From: Prevotella sp.
GTDB lineage: Bacteria; Bacteroidota; Bacteroidia; Bacteroidales; Bacteroidaceae
DNA: 43,758 nt
Assembly (NCBI GenBank): GCA_022775985.1
Contig: JALFIM010000001.1
Location: forward strand, 1 to 43,758
Direction of reading: 5' to 3'
Shown here piece by piece: positions 36,226 to 43,758 of the stretch. The position numbers and the translations under genes are program-made. Numbering within the stretch: the first letter of the stretch is position 1; the number at the start of each line of letters is the position of its first letter. The notes beneath the pieces are model-generated. The model was not told where the DNA came from. It ran no database searches and saw nothing but the letters and a program-made list of their open reading frames with translations.

Positions 36226-37458
36226 ATGGTACTTAATTATATATGGATAGCATTCTTCCTCGTGGCCTTCGCCATAGCGGTGGTGAAACTCGTGTTCATG
36301 GGCGACACCACGGTGTTCCCGGCCATGATGAACTCCACGTTCGACTCGGCCAAGACGGCCTTCGAGATATCGCTCGGACTCACAGGCGTGCTCAGCCTGT
36401 GGCTCGGCGTGATGAAGATAGGCGAGAGGGGCGGCGTGGTGAACATGCTGGCACGCGTGCTCTCGCCGGTGTTCACGCGGCTGTTTCCCGACATTCCCAA
36501 GGGGCATCCGGTGACGGGCAGCATATTCATGAACATGGCGGCCAACATGCTCGGCCTCGACAACGCCGCCACGCCGCTCGGACTGAGGGCCATGGAGCAG
36601 CTGCAGGAGCTCAATACAAAGAAAGACACCGCCACCAACCCCATGATAATGTTTCTCGTGCTCAACACCTCGGGACTCACCATCATACCCATCTCCATAA
36701 TGGTGTACCGCGCACAGCTCGGCGCACAGCAGCCCACCGACGTGTTCATACCCATACTCCTGGCCACGTTCTTCTCCACCATGGCGGGCATCGTCATCAC
36801 GTCGGTGTACCAGCACATCAACCTCATCAACCGCACCATCATACTCACGCTCGGCGGCATGTGCGTGGCCGTGGCGGCCATAATATGGGGATTCGGGCAG
36901 CTCGACAAGGACATGATGAACACCGTGAGCACCTCCGTGGCCAACATACTGCTCATGACAATAATAGTGGCGTTCATACTGGCCGGCATGCGCAAGCACG
37001 TCAACGTGTACGACACCTTCATCGAGGGGGCCAAGGACGGGTTCTCCACCGCCGTGCGCATCATACCGTACCTCGTGGCCATACTCGTGGCCATAGGAGT
37101 GTTCCGCGCCTCGGGGGCGATGGACCTGCTCGTGAGCGGCGTGAAGTGGACGGTGGCGGCATGCGGCGGCAACGCCGACTTCGTGGGAGCACTGCCCACC
37201 GCGCTCATGAAGCCCCTCTCGGGCTCTGGCGCACGCGGCATGATGGTGGATGCCATGACCACTTACGGCGCCGACTCGTTCGTGGGGCGGCTCTCCTGTC
37301 TGCTGCAAGGCTCCACTGACACCACGTTCTACATCCTCGCCGTGTACTTCGGCAGCGTGGGCATACGCTACACGCGCCACGCGGCCACGTGCGGTCTGCT
37401 CGCCGACCTGTCGGGCACGGTGGCGGCCATAGCCATAGCCTACATGTTCTTCGGCTGA
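36226..37458 (+). CDS. Fused SpmA-SpmB nucleoside-recognition (Gate) domain membrane protein
   Basis: A 410-residue inner-membrane protein with about 8-10 hydrophobic segments and two Gate domains. The SpmA-like half (1 to about 200) has GLTGVLSLWLGVMKIGERGG and FMNMAANMLGLDNAATPLG. The SpmB-like half (about 215-410) has EGAKDGFSTAVRIIPYLVAI and SGSGARGMMVDAM. Bacteroidetes carry this as one fused chain, whereas Bacillus has two genes. The transported or recognised ligand is not known; the name comes from spore maturation, and there is no sporulation here. The start at 36226 opens the first membrane helix directly. Confidence 0.9.
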   Translation: MVLNYIWIAFFLVAFAIAVVKLVFMGDTTVFPAMMNSTFDSAKTAFEISLGLTGVLSLWLGVMKIGERGGVVNMLARVLSPVFTRLFPDIPKGHPVTGSIFMNMAANMLGLDNAATPLGLRAMEQLQELNTKKDTATNPMIMFLVLNTSGLTIIPISIMVYRAQLGAQQPTDVFIPILLATFFSTMAGIVITSVYQHINLINRTIILTLGGMCVAVAAIIWGFGQLDKDMMNTVSTSVANILLMTIIVAFILAGMRKHVNVYDTFIEGAKDGFSTAVRIIPYLVAILVAIGVFRASGAMDLLVSGVKWTVAACGGNADFVGALPTALMKPLSGSGARGMMVDAMTTYGADSFVGRLSCLLQGSTDTTFYILAVYFGSVGIRYTRHAATCGLLADLSGTVAAIAIAYMFFG

Positions 37459-37784
37459 CGGCGCGTGTAGAGGGCAATTTTAGTTAAAGGCCGTTAAAAG
37501 TCGGATTTTCCGCGCCACGGGTGTAACTTTCGCGCCCCCCGGCCGTCATCCATATAGAAGCGGGGCAGACGCGCCGCACGCATGGCACGATAATTTCTAT
37601 GCTTTCTCTATATAAAAAATCATGTTTAGTAAAACAAGACGAAACTGTGAAGTTTCAAGTTCTCTCAAATTTTTCATAACATACTAACGTGAACAGCCGT
37701 CCTCCACACCGAGGGCGGCTGTTTCTGTATGCCCACACGCCGCCAGAGGCTGCGGGCGGCGGTGACAAAAACGGAATGATAAAT
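37459..37784. other. Intergenic region between SpmA-SpmB and gpmI
   Basis: This holds a small hairpin (GAAACT-GTGA-AGTTTC, 37641-37656) and the terminator at 37692-37726. I see no coding frame I can support, nor a promoter for a separate small RNA. Confidence 0.55.
37692..37726 (+). terminator. Terminator upstream of the gpmI promoter
   Basis: AACAGCCG-T-CCTC pairs with GAGG-G-CGGCTGTT across a short loop, followed by TTCTG. It lies 230 bases after the SpmA-SpmB stop, so it would end a long 3' untranslated region of that transcript and insulate gpmI. Confidence 0.75.
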
Positions 37785-37815
37785 TTTGCCGTTCCGCTTA
37801 TTTGTAGTAATTTTG
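37785..37815 (+). promoter_or_regulatory. Canonical promoter of gpmI
   Basis: TTTG (37785-37788), 19 bases, then TAATTTTG (37808-37815): an exact consensus match. Transcription would start near 37820, giving a leader of about 30 nt and confirming the start codon at 37851. Confidence 0.8.
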
Positions 37816-37850
37816 CATCAACAGACAAACATTATCAGTTACATACAATT

Positions 37851-39383
37851 ATGGCAAAGAAAGCTCTTTTGATGATCCTCGACGGATGGGGCATCGGCAA
37901 ACATGGCAAAGGCGACGTTATCTACAACACACCCACACCTTATCTCGACTATCTCACGGCAGTGAGCGCACACTCGCAGCTCCAGGCCTCGGGCGAGAAC
38001 GTGGGTCTGCCCGACGGACAGATGGGCAACTCCGAGGTGGGACACCTCAACATCGGCGCGGGACGCGTGGTGTACCAGGACCTCGTGAAAATAAACCGCG
38101 CGTGCAAGGACGGCTCCATCATGCAGAACAAGGGCGTGGTGGAGGCTTACTCCTACGCACAGGCCACGGGCAAGAAGCTCCACATCATGGGCCTCACATC
38201 CACTGGCGGCGTACACTCATCGCTCGACCACATCATCAAGTTCGTGGAGATAGCCAAGGAGTACGGACTCAAGGACACATACCTCCACTGCTTCATGGAC
38301 GGACGCGACACCGACCCCAAGAGCGGCATCACGTACATAGAGAAGCTCACGCAGGTGTGCGCTGACAACGGGGCACATATTGCCAGCATCGTGGGACGGT
38401 TCTATGCCATGGACCGTGACAAGCGCTGGAACCGCGTGAAGGAGGCCTACGACCTGCTCGTAGACGCCAAGGGCAAGCAGGCTACCGACATGGTGAAGGC
38501 CATGCAGGAGAGCTACGACGAGGGCGTGACAGACGAGTTCATCAAGCCTATCAACAACTCGGCAGTAGACGGCCGCATCGCCGAGGGCGACGTGGTGATA
38601 TTCATGAACTTCCGCAACGACCGCGCCAAGGAGCTGACGCAGGTGCTCACCCAGCAGGACATGCCCGAGGAAGGCATGCACACCATACCCGCGCTGAAGT
38701 ACTACTGCATGACTCCGTACGACGCATCGTTCAAGGGCGTGGGCATACTCTTCCCCAAGGAGAACGTCATGGACACTCTCGGCGAGTATCTCAGCAAGCA
38801 GGGCAAGCGACAGCTGCACACCGCCGAGACGGAGAAGTACGCACACGTCACCTTCTTCTTCAACGGCGGACGCGAGAAGCCGTACGAGGGCGAGGACCGC
38901 ATACTCGTACCGTCGCCCCGTGTGGCCACTTACGACCTCAAGCCCGAGATGAGCGCGTATGAGGTGAAGGACAAGCTCGTGGGTGCCATCAACACTCAGG
39001 AGTATGACTTCATCGTGGTGAACTTCGCCAACGGCGACATGGTGGGACACACCGGCATATACAACGCCATAGCCAAGGCCGTGCATGCCATAGACTGCTG
39101 CGTGCATGACGTGATAGAGGCCGCCAAGGCCAACGGCTACGAGGCCATAATCATAGCCGACCACGGCAACGCCGACCACGCCATCAATCCCGACGGCACG
39201 CCCAACACGGCACACTCGCTCAACCCCGTGCCCTTCATCTACGTGACGGACAACACCTCTGCCACGGTGAAGGACGGCCGCCTGGCCGACGTGGCTCCCT
39301 CCATCCTCCACATCATGGGTCTGGAGCAGCCCGCCGACATGACTGGCGAGAACCTCATCAGCGACAACACCGCTGCAGAGTAA
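37851..39383 (+). CDS. gpmI: 2,3-bisphosphoglycerate-independent phosphoglycerate mutase
   Basis: A 510-residue cytosolic glycolytic enzyme that interconverts 3- and 2-phosphoglycerate using two manganese ions. The N-terminal metal motif ILDGWGIG is at about 8-15, the phosphoserine motif [17 protein letters not shown] at about 58-74, and [11 protein letters not shown] near 145. The C-terminal metal site shows [11 protein letters not shown] and [16 protein letters not shown]. The length is normal for the family. The start at 37851 (MAKKALL) follows the promoter; a longer in-frame start at 37689 lies upstream of the promoter and inside the preceding terminator region. It is monocistronic, with its own promoter and terminator. 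Confidence 0.97.
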   Translation: MAKKALLMILDGWGIGKHGKGDVIYNTPTPYLDYLTAVSAHSQLQASGENVGLPDGQMGNSEVGHLNIGAGRVVYQDLVKINRACKDGSIMQNKGVVEAYSYAQATGKKLHIMGLTSTGGVHSSLDHIIKFVEIAKEYGLKDTYLHCFMDGRDTDPKSGITYIEKLTQVCADNGAHIASIVGRFYAMDRDKRWNRVKEAYDLLVDAKGKQATDMVKAMQESYDEGVTDEFIKPINNSAVDGRIAEGDVVIFMNFRNDRAKELTQVLTQQDMPEEGMHTIPALKYYCMTPYDASFKGVGILFPKENVMDTLGEYLSKQGKRQLHTAETEKYAHVTFFFNGGREKPYEGEDRILVPSPRVATYDLKPEMSAYEVKDKLVGAINTQEYDFIVVNFANGDMVGHTGIYNAIAKAVHAIDCCVHDVIEAAKANGYEAIIIADHGNADHAINPDGTPNTAHSLNPVPFIYVTDNTSATVKDGRLADVAPSILHIMGLEQPADMTGENLISDNTAAE

Positions 39384-39403
39384 CAGCCCACGGCACACAA
39401 CAC

Positions 39404-39453
39404 AAGGCCCTGCACCGCGCCCCTCTCCAGAGGGCATGGTGCAGGGCCTTTGC
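39404..39453. terminator. Bidirectional terminator between gpmI and the GNAT gene
   Basis: AAGGCCCTGCACC (39404-39416) and GGTGCAGGGCCTT (39438-39450) form a perfect 13-bp stem, with a small CCCTCT/AGAGGG stem in the loop. It lies between convergent genes, with A-rich and T-rich edges on either side. Confidence 0.85.
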
Positions 39454-39520
39454 CGTATATGCGCCGCGCGGCGGCACTTGGCCAGTCGGAAAGCGTTGCC
39501 GTCGTAGTCAGCATCGGCAC

Positions 39521-40051
39521 TCAGAGCAGTTTCTCGTAAGCCATGCGCTCACCCTGCTGGTAGTACACGTTGCCGCAGAAGGTGAACCCCTCCTTGTCGA
39601 GCAGCCGCAGCATGCGGCTGTTGTCGTGGTTGGTGTCTACCCTGAAGCTGTGTACTCCAGCCGCGGCAGCCACACGCTCCACCCCGTGCATGAACCATGC
39701 TCCCACTCCGTGGCCCTTGGCCTCGTCGGCCACGGCAAGGCGGTGCAGCACCACATAGGGCTGATTGGTGAGCCACTGACCGCGTATCTCCTCGTACACA
39801 GGCTCGCCCGTGAGCACCACCGCGCCGTAGGCCACTATATGGCCGGCATGCAGCATGACGTGCGCCGCGCCCTGCTGTATGTCGGCATCTATGTTGCCGC
39901 GTGCAGGGTAGGCCGCCGTCCACTGGTCCTTGCCCTCGCGCCACATCTGCCGCTTGGCCTGCTCTATTATCTCCATTATGCGGTCGGTGTCGGCTGTGGT
40001 GGCTCTTCTGAAGGTGTACTCTGAGGGTGATTCGCTGAAAGTATGTCCCAT
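39521..40051 (-). CDS. GNAT-family N-acetyltransferase
   Basis: A 176-residue cytosolic acetyltransferase. It shows FRRATTADTDRIMEIIEQAK at the N-terminus, the acetyl-CoA motif region VVLHRLAVADEAKGHGVGAW (a variant of Q/RxxGxG/A, with KGHGVG), and a C-terminal VDTNHDNSRMLRLLDKEGF that fits motif B. The substrate is unknown. The gene stands alone. A TAATTTTG -7 box lies at 40095-40102 on the minus strand, with CTTG 20 bases upstream. Confidence 0.88.
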   Translation of the reverse strand: MGHTFSESPSEYTFRRATTADTDRIMEIIEQAKRQMWREGKDQWTAAYPARGNIDADIQQGAAHVMLHAGHIVAYGAVVLTGEPVYEEIRGQWLTNQPYVVLHRLAVADEAKGHGVGAWFMHGVERVAAAAGVHSFRVDTNHDNSRMLRLLDKEGFTFCGNVYYQQGERMAYEKLL

Positions 40052-40234
40052 AATAGCTGCTGATTTGAAGTAGTTATTGATATTTTATTGGATGCAAAAT
40101 TAGTGCATTGTATAATGATGCGCAAGGACTTATTCCAAAAATATGCCGTTAGTGCTGCTCTCTGTGAAATGATAAAGACATTATCAACGTCCCCGTTGCT
40201 CGTTGATTAGTTAAATATTTATAAGTAACAACTG

Positions 40235-40265
40235 TTTGTACTTCAATTGCTTGCGATTATCTTTG
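40235..40265 (+). promoter_or_regulatory. Canonical promoter of the second ATPase gene
   Basis: TTTG (40235-40238), 19 bases, then TATCTTTG (40258-40265). A second TATCTTTG lies 16 bases further on (40274-40281), inside the palindrome. Transcription should start near 40270, about 40 bases before the ATG. Confidence 0.72.
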
Positions 40266-40295
40266 AGAAAGATTATCTTTGTGCAAGATAATCTT
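40255..40295 (+). promoter_or_regulatory. Palindrome plus direct-repeat half-site at the second ATPase start site
   Basis: AAGATTATCTT and AAGATAATCTT (40269-40295) form an 11-bp inverted repeat with the 5-base centre TGTGC. The left half is repeated as GATTATCTTTG at 40255-40265, where it overlaps the -7 box. The layout (one palindrome plus one extra direct half-site at the transcription start) parallels the element at 10932-10967. Confidence 0.7.
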
Positions 40296-40309
40296 CTAAA
40301 CAGTAGCGT

Positions 40310-41707
40310 ATGGAGTTTAAGAAACTGATAGACAGGACGAAGGAGACAGACCGAATCAAGAGTGCCCTCCATAGGGATAGTACTCAGTTCATCGTAGTGT
40401 ATGGACGTAGGAGGATAGGTAAGTCTACACTCATCAAGCATATCGTGAACGCCCAGGAACATGCAGTCTATTTCTTGAGTGACACATCGGCAGAGACAGT
40501 CCAGCGGGCCGCTTTCGCCAAGTCGGTAGCGGAGGTTATCGAAGGGTTTGACAAGGTCGTATATCCCGATTGGGAATCACTTTTCCGCAGTCTTAACAAT
40601 CAGCTCTCCGAACGTATCTTGGTATGTATGGATGAGTTCCCGTATTTAGTGAAGAGTTGTGAGACACTTCTCTCTGTCATCCAGAAACTTCTGAACGAGA
40701 AAATGCTGAAGTTTGACCTGCTGTTGTGTGGCTCATCCCAGCAGTTGATGCACGGATATGTGCTCAACCGCCAGTCTCCTCTTTATGGCCTTGCCAACGA
40801 AATAATAAAGATGCGGCCCATTGCCGCACAATACATGAGTGAGGCGATGGAGTGTGATGCCTCCCAAGCGGTGGAGGAGTTCGCCATTTGGGGCGGTGTG
40901 CCGCGTTACTGGGAGTTGCGCCGTGACTACCCAGACAGGGAAACAGCCATACGCAAGGTCTTGCTCGACCCTCAAGGGCCTTTGATGGAGGAGCCACAAC
41001 GCTTGCTCCGCGATGATATGCGCGATACGGTACAGGCATCTACTCTGCTGACACTCATCGGTAATGGGGCCAACAAGATATCGGAGATTGCGGCGAAAGC
41101 CGGCAAGGAGGCCAGCACCCTGTCGGAACCTCTGGCGAAACTGCGTGACTTGGGCTACGTCTGCCGTGAAGTGCCTTTCGGGGACAATCTGAAGAAGAGC
41201 AAGAAGGGACTCTACCACATCAGCGACTCACTGCTTCGTTTCCATTATCAGTTTATCGTGCCTTATCGCTCTATCCTGGAACTCGGGAAAACAGACACCG
41301 TGATGCAAGTAGTACAGACGCAGTTGCCGCAATTTTACGGACAGTGTTGGGAACTGCTTTGCCGCGATTATGTGAGTGGCAACATCATGTATGGAGTGGC
41401 GTATGGCATGGCTTCGCGATGGTGGGGCAGGATTTTCCCGCCACAGGATGGTAAGGACGGCAGGATGGTGGAGCTGGATGTCGTGGCGGAGTCGCTCGAC
41501 AAGAAGCATATACTGATAGGTGAGTGTAAGTGGACTCACAACGACAGTGCCGACCGCTTGATGGCTGCTTTGCACGAAAAGGCGAAATACCTACCTTTCA
41601 TAAAGAGAGGTCAGGAAGTGCATCTTGTACTGTTCTTGAAGGAACAGCCAAACTGTATGACAGGGAATGTCAGAATTGTGCTGCCTGATGATGTTATGGG
41701 TACATGA
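40310..41707 (+). CDS. Archaeal-type ATPase with DUF234/PD-(D/E)XK-like C-terminus
   Basis: A 465-residue ATPase. The Walker A motif is YGRRRIGKST at about 31-40 and the Walker B-like motif is ILVCMDEFPYL near 104-114; LLLCGSSQQLM (sensor-like) is near 138-148. A winged-helix-like region follows (ISEIAAKAGKEASTLSEPLA, then KLRDLGYVCREVPFG). A C-terminal DUF234 region carries a nuclease-like ELDVVAESLDKKHILIGECKW, with Asp and Glu-x-Lys spaced as in PD-(D/E)XK folds. The biological role of the family is not established. It differs from the 11001 ATPase (AAA_14/DUF4143) in sequence but shares its overall plan. The base composition is less GC-rich than the gpmI region. Confidence 0.9.
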   Translation: MEFKKLIDRTKETDRIKSALHRDSTQFIVVYGRRRIGKSTLIKHIVNAQEHAVYFLSDTSAETVQRAAFAKSVAEVIEGFDKVVYPDWESLFRSLNNQLSERILVCMDEFPYLVKSCETLLSVIQKLLNEKMLKFDLLLCGSSQQLMHGYVLNRQSPLYGLANEIIKMRPIAAQYMSEAMECDASQAVEEFAIWGGVPRYWELRRDYPDRETAIRKVLLDPQGPLMEEPQRLLRDDMRDTVQASTLLTLIGNGANKISEIAAKAGKEASTLSEPLAKLRDLGYVCREVPFGDNLKKSKKGLYHISDSLLRFHYQFIVPYRSILELGKTDTVMQVVQTQLPQFYGQCWELLCRDYVSGNIMYGVAYGMASRWWGRIFPPQDGKDGRMVELDVVAESLDKKHILIGECKWTHNDSADRLMAALHEKAKYLPFIKRGQEVHLVLFLKEQPNCMTGNVRIVLPDDVMGT

Positions 41708-41822
41708 TGAAGATGTATGGTGATGCCAGACTTCAGCCCCGAAACCTTCATGAATAAAGCCATGCCGCACATATGCGCTGTCTGTCGGCAGGGCTTATTG
41801 GCTTTGATTGATAAATGGCTTT

Positions 41823-42533
41823 TTACATCCTTTTGAAGAGGGAGTAGGGCAGATTCTTGCTTATTATGGCAAGGACGTGCCACCGCTTGGTGACATAAGC
41901 CTTGGACTTCCGCTGCCGTATGGCCTTGATTATCTGGCTCACGGCCTTCTCCACGGGCATCACCCAAAACAGGTTCTCGCCCTTTGCCATTCTCGTGGCT
42001 ACAAGTCCCGGGCGGATGTCCGTGACACTGATGCGCCCGTCCTTGTAGGCTTTCTTGCGCAAAGCCTCCATATAGTTTATCTGATAAGCCTTTGACGCGC
42101 TGTAAGCAGGGGCTTGCGGCTCTCCACGCAAGCCGCCTATTGAGGTTATCGCTGCAATGTGGCCATAGCCCTGATGTGCAAGAATGCCATAGAAAGAGTC
42201 TATGACGTGCGTCCAGCCGACGACATTGGTGAGCAGTGTCGGGTATTCTATGTCGAAATCCAATGATGGGTTGAGCTCTCCTATACCTGAGCATACTATC
42301 ACGAGGTCTACGGTCTGCATCCGCGAAAGGAAATGCTTGACGGCTGCCGACACTTCGCTTTGCTGTGAGATGTCCGCTGCGTAGGCTATGACGCTTGACG
42401 GATAACGTTCCTCCAGTTCTTCCAGAATAGCCTTCCTGCGCCCAAGTATTCCGACCTTATTCCCCGATGCCGCATACCTTTCCAACAAGCCATGGCCTAT
42501 GCCAGACGTGGCTCCTATGATAATGATATTCAT
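41823..42533 (-). CDS. Short-chain dehydrogenase/reductase (SDR)
   Basis: A 236-residue classical SDR oxidoreductase using NAD(P)H. The cofactor motif IGATSGIGHG is at 6-15, with GRRKAILEEL near 35, CSGIGE in place of NNAG near 86, the catalytic Ser in AITSIGG near 134 and Tyr/Lys in YSASK near 149-153. The C-terminal part is basic. The start at 42533 gives the usual MNIIIIGATSGIG opening. It lies 110 bp after the Crp/Fnr-type gene in the same direction, with a possible own -7 box (TACCTTTG, 42549-42556) right before the ATG. The substrate is unknown. Confidence 0.9.
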   Translation of the reverse strand: MNIIIIGATSGIGHGLLERYAASGNKVGILGRRKAILEELEERYPSSVIAYAADISQQSEVSAAVKHFLSRMQTVDLVIVCSGIGELNPSLDFDIEYPTLLTNVVGWTHVIDSFYGILAHQGYGHIAAITSIGGLRGEPQAPAYSASKAYQINYMEALRKKAYKDGRISVTDIRPGLVATRMAKGENLFWVMPVEKAVSQIIKAIRQRKSKAYVTKRWHVLAIISKNLPYSLFKRM

Positions 42534-42616
42534 ATCGCTTTTTTGTCGCAAAGGTATAAAATATCAGCATGCTTCGGCCTGTGGGCCAATGGATATGCAG
42601 CACAGCACCGTCAATA

Positions 42617-42632
42617 CTCAACTTAGGTTGAG
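42617..42632 (-). promoter_or_regulatory. Short palindrome between the Crp/Fnr and SDR genes
   Basis: CTCAAC-TTAG-GTTGAG is a perfect 6-bp inverted repeat about 60 bases upstream of the SDR -7 box. It could be a binding site for the neighbouring regulator or a weak hairpin after its gene. Confidence 0.35.
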
Positions 42633-42643
42633 AAATCGCCGTA

Positions 42644-43225
42644 CTATCGCCTCCCGAACGTTATGTCGTGACGGATTCTGCTGATGGTGTTGGGGTGGAG
42701 TCTAAGGTATGACGCAATGTCTTTCAGTGACAACTGCTGGACTATCTGGGGGCAACGCTCCATAAGGCGGGCATAACGCCCGTGGGCATTGAGGCGGTAT
42801 GAGTCTATGTAGCAGGAATAGACCTGCTCAAAGAGTCCTTCCATAATCCTCATACCGCACGATAGCCTTTCCGCGCTTTCTGTAAACAGGCTGAGCACGT
42901 CGGCACCGTCGGCGATGTAGACCCGCGAGTCTGTGATAGACTCTATCCGCACCTTCGATGCCTTCCCGTAAAGGCAGTTGGGGTAGTCGGCCACAAACTC
43001 ATCAGAGAAAGCGAAGCCAGTGATGTAGTCCTTTCCCTCCGCGTCATTGTGAACGGCGTATTTGAAGCATCCCGTCTCCACATACCCGATGTGGAGGGAG
43101 GCCATGCCCGTTTGCTGGAATATGTCTCCACACCTCATCACGTGCATTCGGCCATTAACCGTGCAGTACTGCCGTAGGAAGTCAAGGTCAATGCCAGCCT
43201 TGTAAGAATTGAATGTCTCTCCCAT
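42644..43225 (-). CDS. Crp/Fnr-family transcriptional regulator
   Basis: A 193-residue regulator with an N-terminal cyclic-nucleotide-binding-like sandwich (about 20-115; QTGMASLHIGYVETGCFKYA) and a C-terminal helix-turn-helix (LSLKDIASYLRLHPNTISRI). The phosphate-binding cassette arginine of true cAMP receptors is not evident, as is usual for Bacteroidetes members of unknown ligand. A TAACTTTG -7 box lies on the minus strand at 43248-43255. The SDR gene follows and is a likely target or operon partner. Confidence 0.88.
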   Translation of the reverse strand: MGETFNSYKAGIDLDFLRQYCTVNGRMHVMRCGDIFQQTGMASLHIGYVETGCFKYAVHNDAEGKDYITGFAFSDEFVADYPNCLYGKASKVRIESITDSRVYIADGADVLSLFTESAERLSCGMRIMEGLFEQVYSCYIDSYRLNAHGRYARLMERCPQIVQQLSLKDIASYLRLHPNTISRIRHDITFGRR

Positions 43226-43548
43226 GTGTAGAATCGTTTGTGTATTGCAAAGTTAGTGGATTATTCTTTATTTTTCCCTTTCCAGTCCAAACGTTTCCCT
43301 GAAGATTTCATGTCTCAGCTTACAAAAGATGTGTACGATAACTTGAAGTGCCAAAATGGTACTTCATGTTGGGCGGTGACGGAGGGATAAGTGTAGCCTT
43401 TCGGACGCTTTCTATACATATTGTCGCAGACTGGCTCATGAATGTCAATGTGTTCATAGATGCGTACATTTTTTCAAAATGTAGCCCTATGTTGTCGGTG
43501 GAGCAGTCAAAAAGCATAGCCATTGTCTTTATGTCAGTCTATATTGTT
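43226..43548. other. Intergenic region between the YhcG-type gene and the Crp/Fnr gene
   Basis: It contains the -7 box of the Crp/Fnr gene (43248-43255) and a small AT-rich hairpin (TACATTTT-TTC-AAAATGTA, 43465-43483) that may end the YhcG-type transcript. I see no coding frame I can support. Confidence 0.55.
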
Positions 43549-43758
43549 TTAATCAGAGACTTCTTGCTTCACTTCAAGCAATGTCTGTTCATAAACCTCC
43601 TGTAACTGATAACTTGCCACACCTAATGGAGTAGTGATGCCACGCAAAGACCATTCAACAACGGATGAATCTTTATCCTTGCAGAGAAGGATGCCGATAC
43701 TTGGGTTGTCTCCTTCTCCTCTCAGCAATTCGTCAGCAGCCGAAACATAGAAGTTCAG
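43549..43758 (-). CDS. C-terminal end of a YhcG/DUF1016-type PD-(D/E)XK nuclease (partial)
   Basis: The last 70 residues of a gene entering from the right edge and stopping at TAA (43549-43551). They read LNFYVSAADELLRGEGDNPS, then IGILLCKDKDSSVVEWSLRG and ITTPLGVASYQL. This is the conserved C-terminal nuclease region of YhcG-like proteins (family LNFYLSxVDDLL, PTIGLLLCK, EYAL, P(I/L)GVAEYQL). The catalytic Glu-x-Lys pair lies before the window edge and cannot be checked. The family is often near restriction systems or mobile regions; its role is not settled. Confidence 0.88.
   Translation of the reverse strand: MNFYVSAADELLRGEGDNPSIGILLCKDKDSSVVEWSLRGITTPLGVASYQLQEVYEQTLLEVKQEVSD

Noticed and set aside
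36226..37458. SpmA-SpmB name as evidence of sporulation
   Set aside because: The fused form is normal in non-sporulating Bacteroidetes, and no other sporulation gene is present.
43320..43605. Small open frames on both strands near the right edge
   Set aside because: They overlap each other, have no motifs or ribosome-binding context, and the plus-strand one runs into the YhcG-type coding sequence.

Overview
The window looks like a chromosomal segment of a Bacteroidales bacterium, most likely Prevotellaceae (Prevotella in the broad sense). The evidence is a SusC/SusD pair driven by an ECF sigma/FecR cassette, an S46 dipeptidyl peptidase, a DUF6377 regulator, a fused SpmA-SpmB protein, and promoters of the Bacteroidetes type (TTTG, about 19 nt, TAnnTTTG) in front of many genes. 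I see no rRNA, tRNA, CRISPR array or complete transposon. The species is not identified.

Layout. 1-179 is the 3' end of an unknown gene, followed by a terminator and an 8-bp tandem repeat. 382-7431 (minus) is an ECF sigma factor, FecR anti-sigma, STN-type SusC and SusD: a surface import system with no enzyme beside it. 7729-8156 is a decayed secreted-protein gene that keeps its promoter and terminator. 8522-10657 is a DPP7-like peptidase. 11001-12188 is an AAA ATPase/DUF4143 gene behind a palindromic element. 12328-13824 is a polysaccharide flippase.

14048-32984 is rich in carbohydrate genes: a GH92 mannosidase, a secreted endonuclease/exonuclease/phosphatase-fold protein, a GT39 (ArnT-like) transferase, a GH2 beta-galactosidase, a GH115 alpha-glucuronidase, a divergent GH115 relative, and a DUF6377 membrane regulator. 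It has no SusC/SusD of its own. Decayed or foreign-looking pieces lie among these genes: a truncated KilA-N gene, a frameshifted DUF4160 next to DUF2442, a 93-bp inverted repeat, and two clusters of a palindromic repeat.

33617-39383 holds more housekeeping-like functions: a zinc metalloprotease (DUF5117/DUF5118 type), SpmA-SpmB, and phosphoglycerate mutase gpmI. 39521-43758 holds a GNAT acetyltransferase, a second ATPase with a PD-(D/E)XK-like C-terminus behind its own palindrome, a Crp/Fnr regulator followed by a short-chain dehydrogenase, and the end of a YhcG-type (DUF1016) nuclease.

The strongest candidates for something undescribed are: (1) a multi-hairpin RNA element on the minus strand at about 33083-33274, between a canonical promoter and the DUF6377 regulator gene, whose wobble pairs fit only the minus-strand transcript; (2) palindromes with a similar layout just downstream of the predicted start sites of both ATPase genes; and (3) a divergent GH115-like enzyme sharing a recently exchanged C-terminal module with its canonical neighbour.
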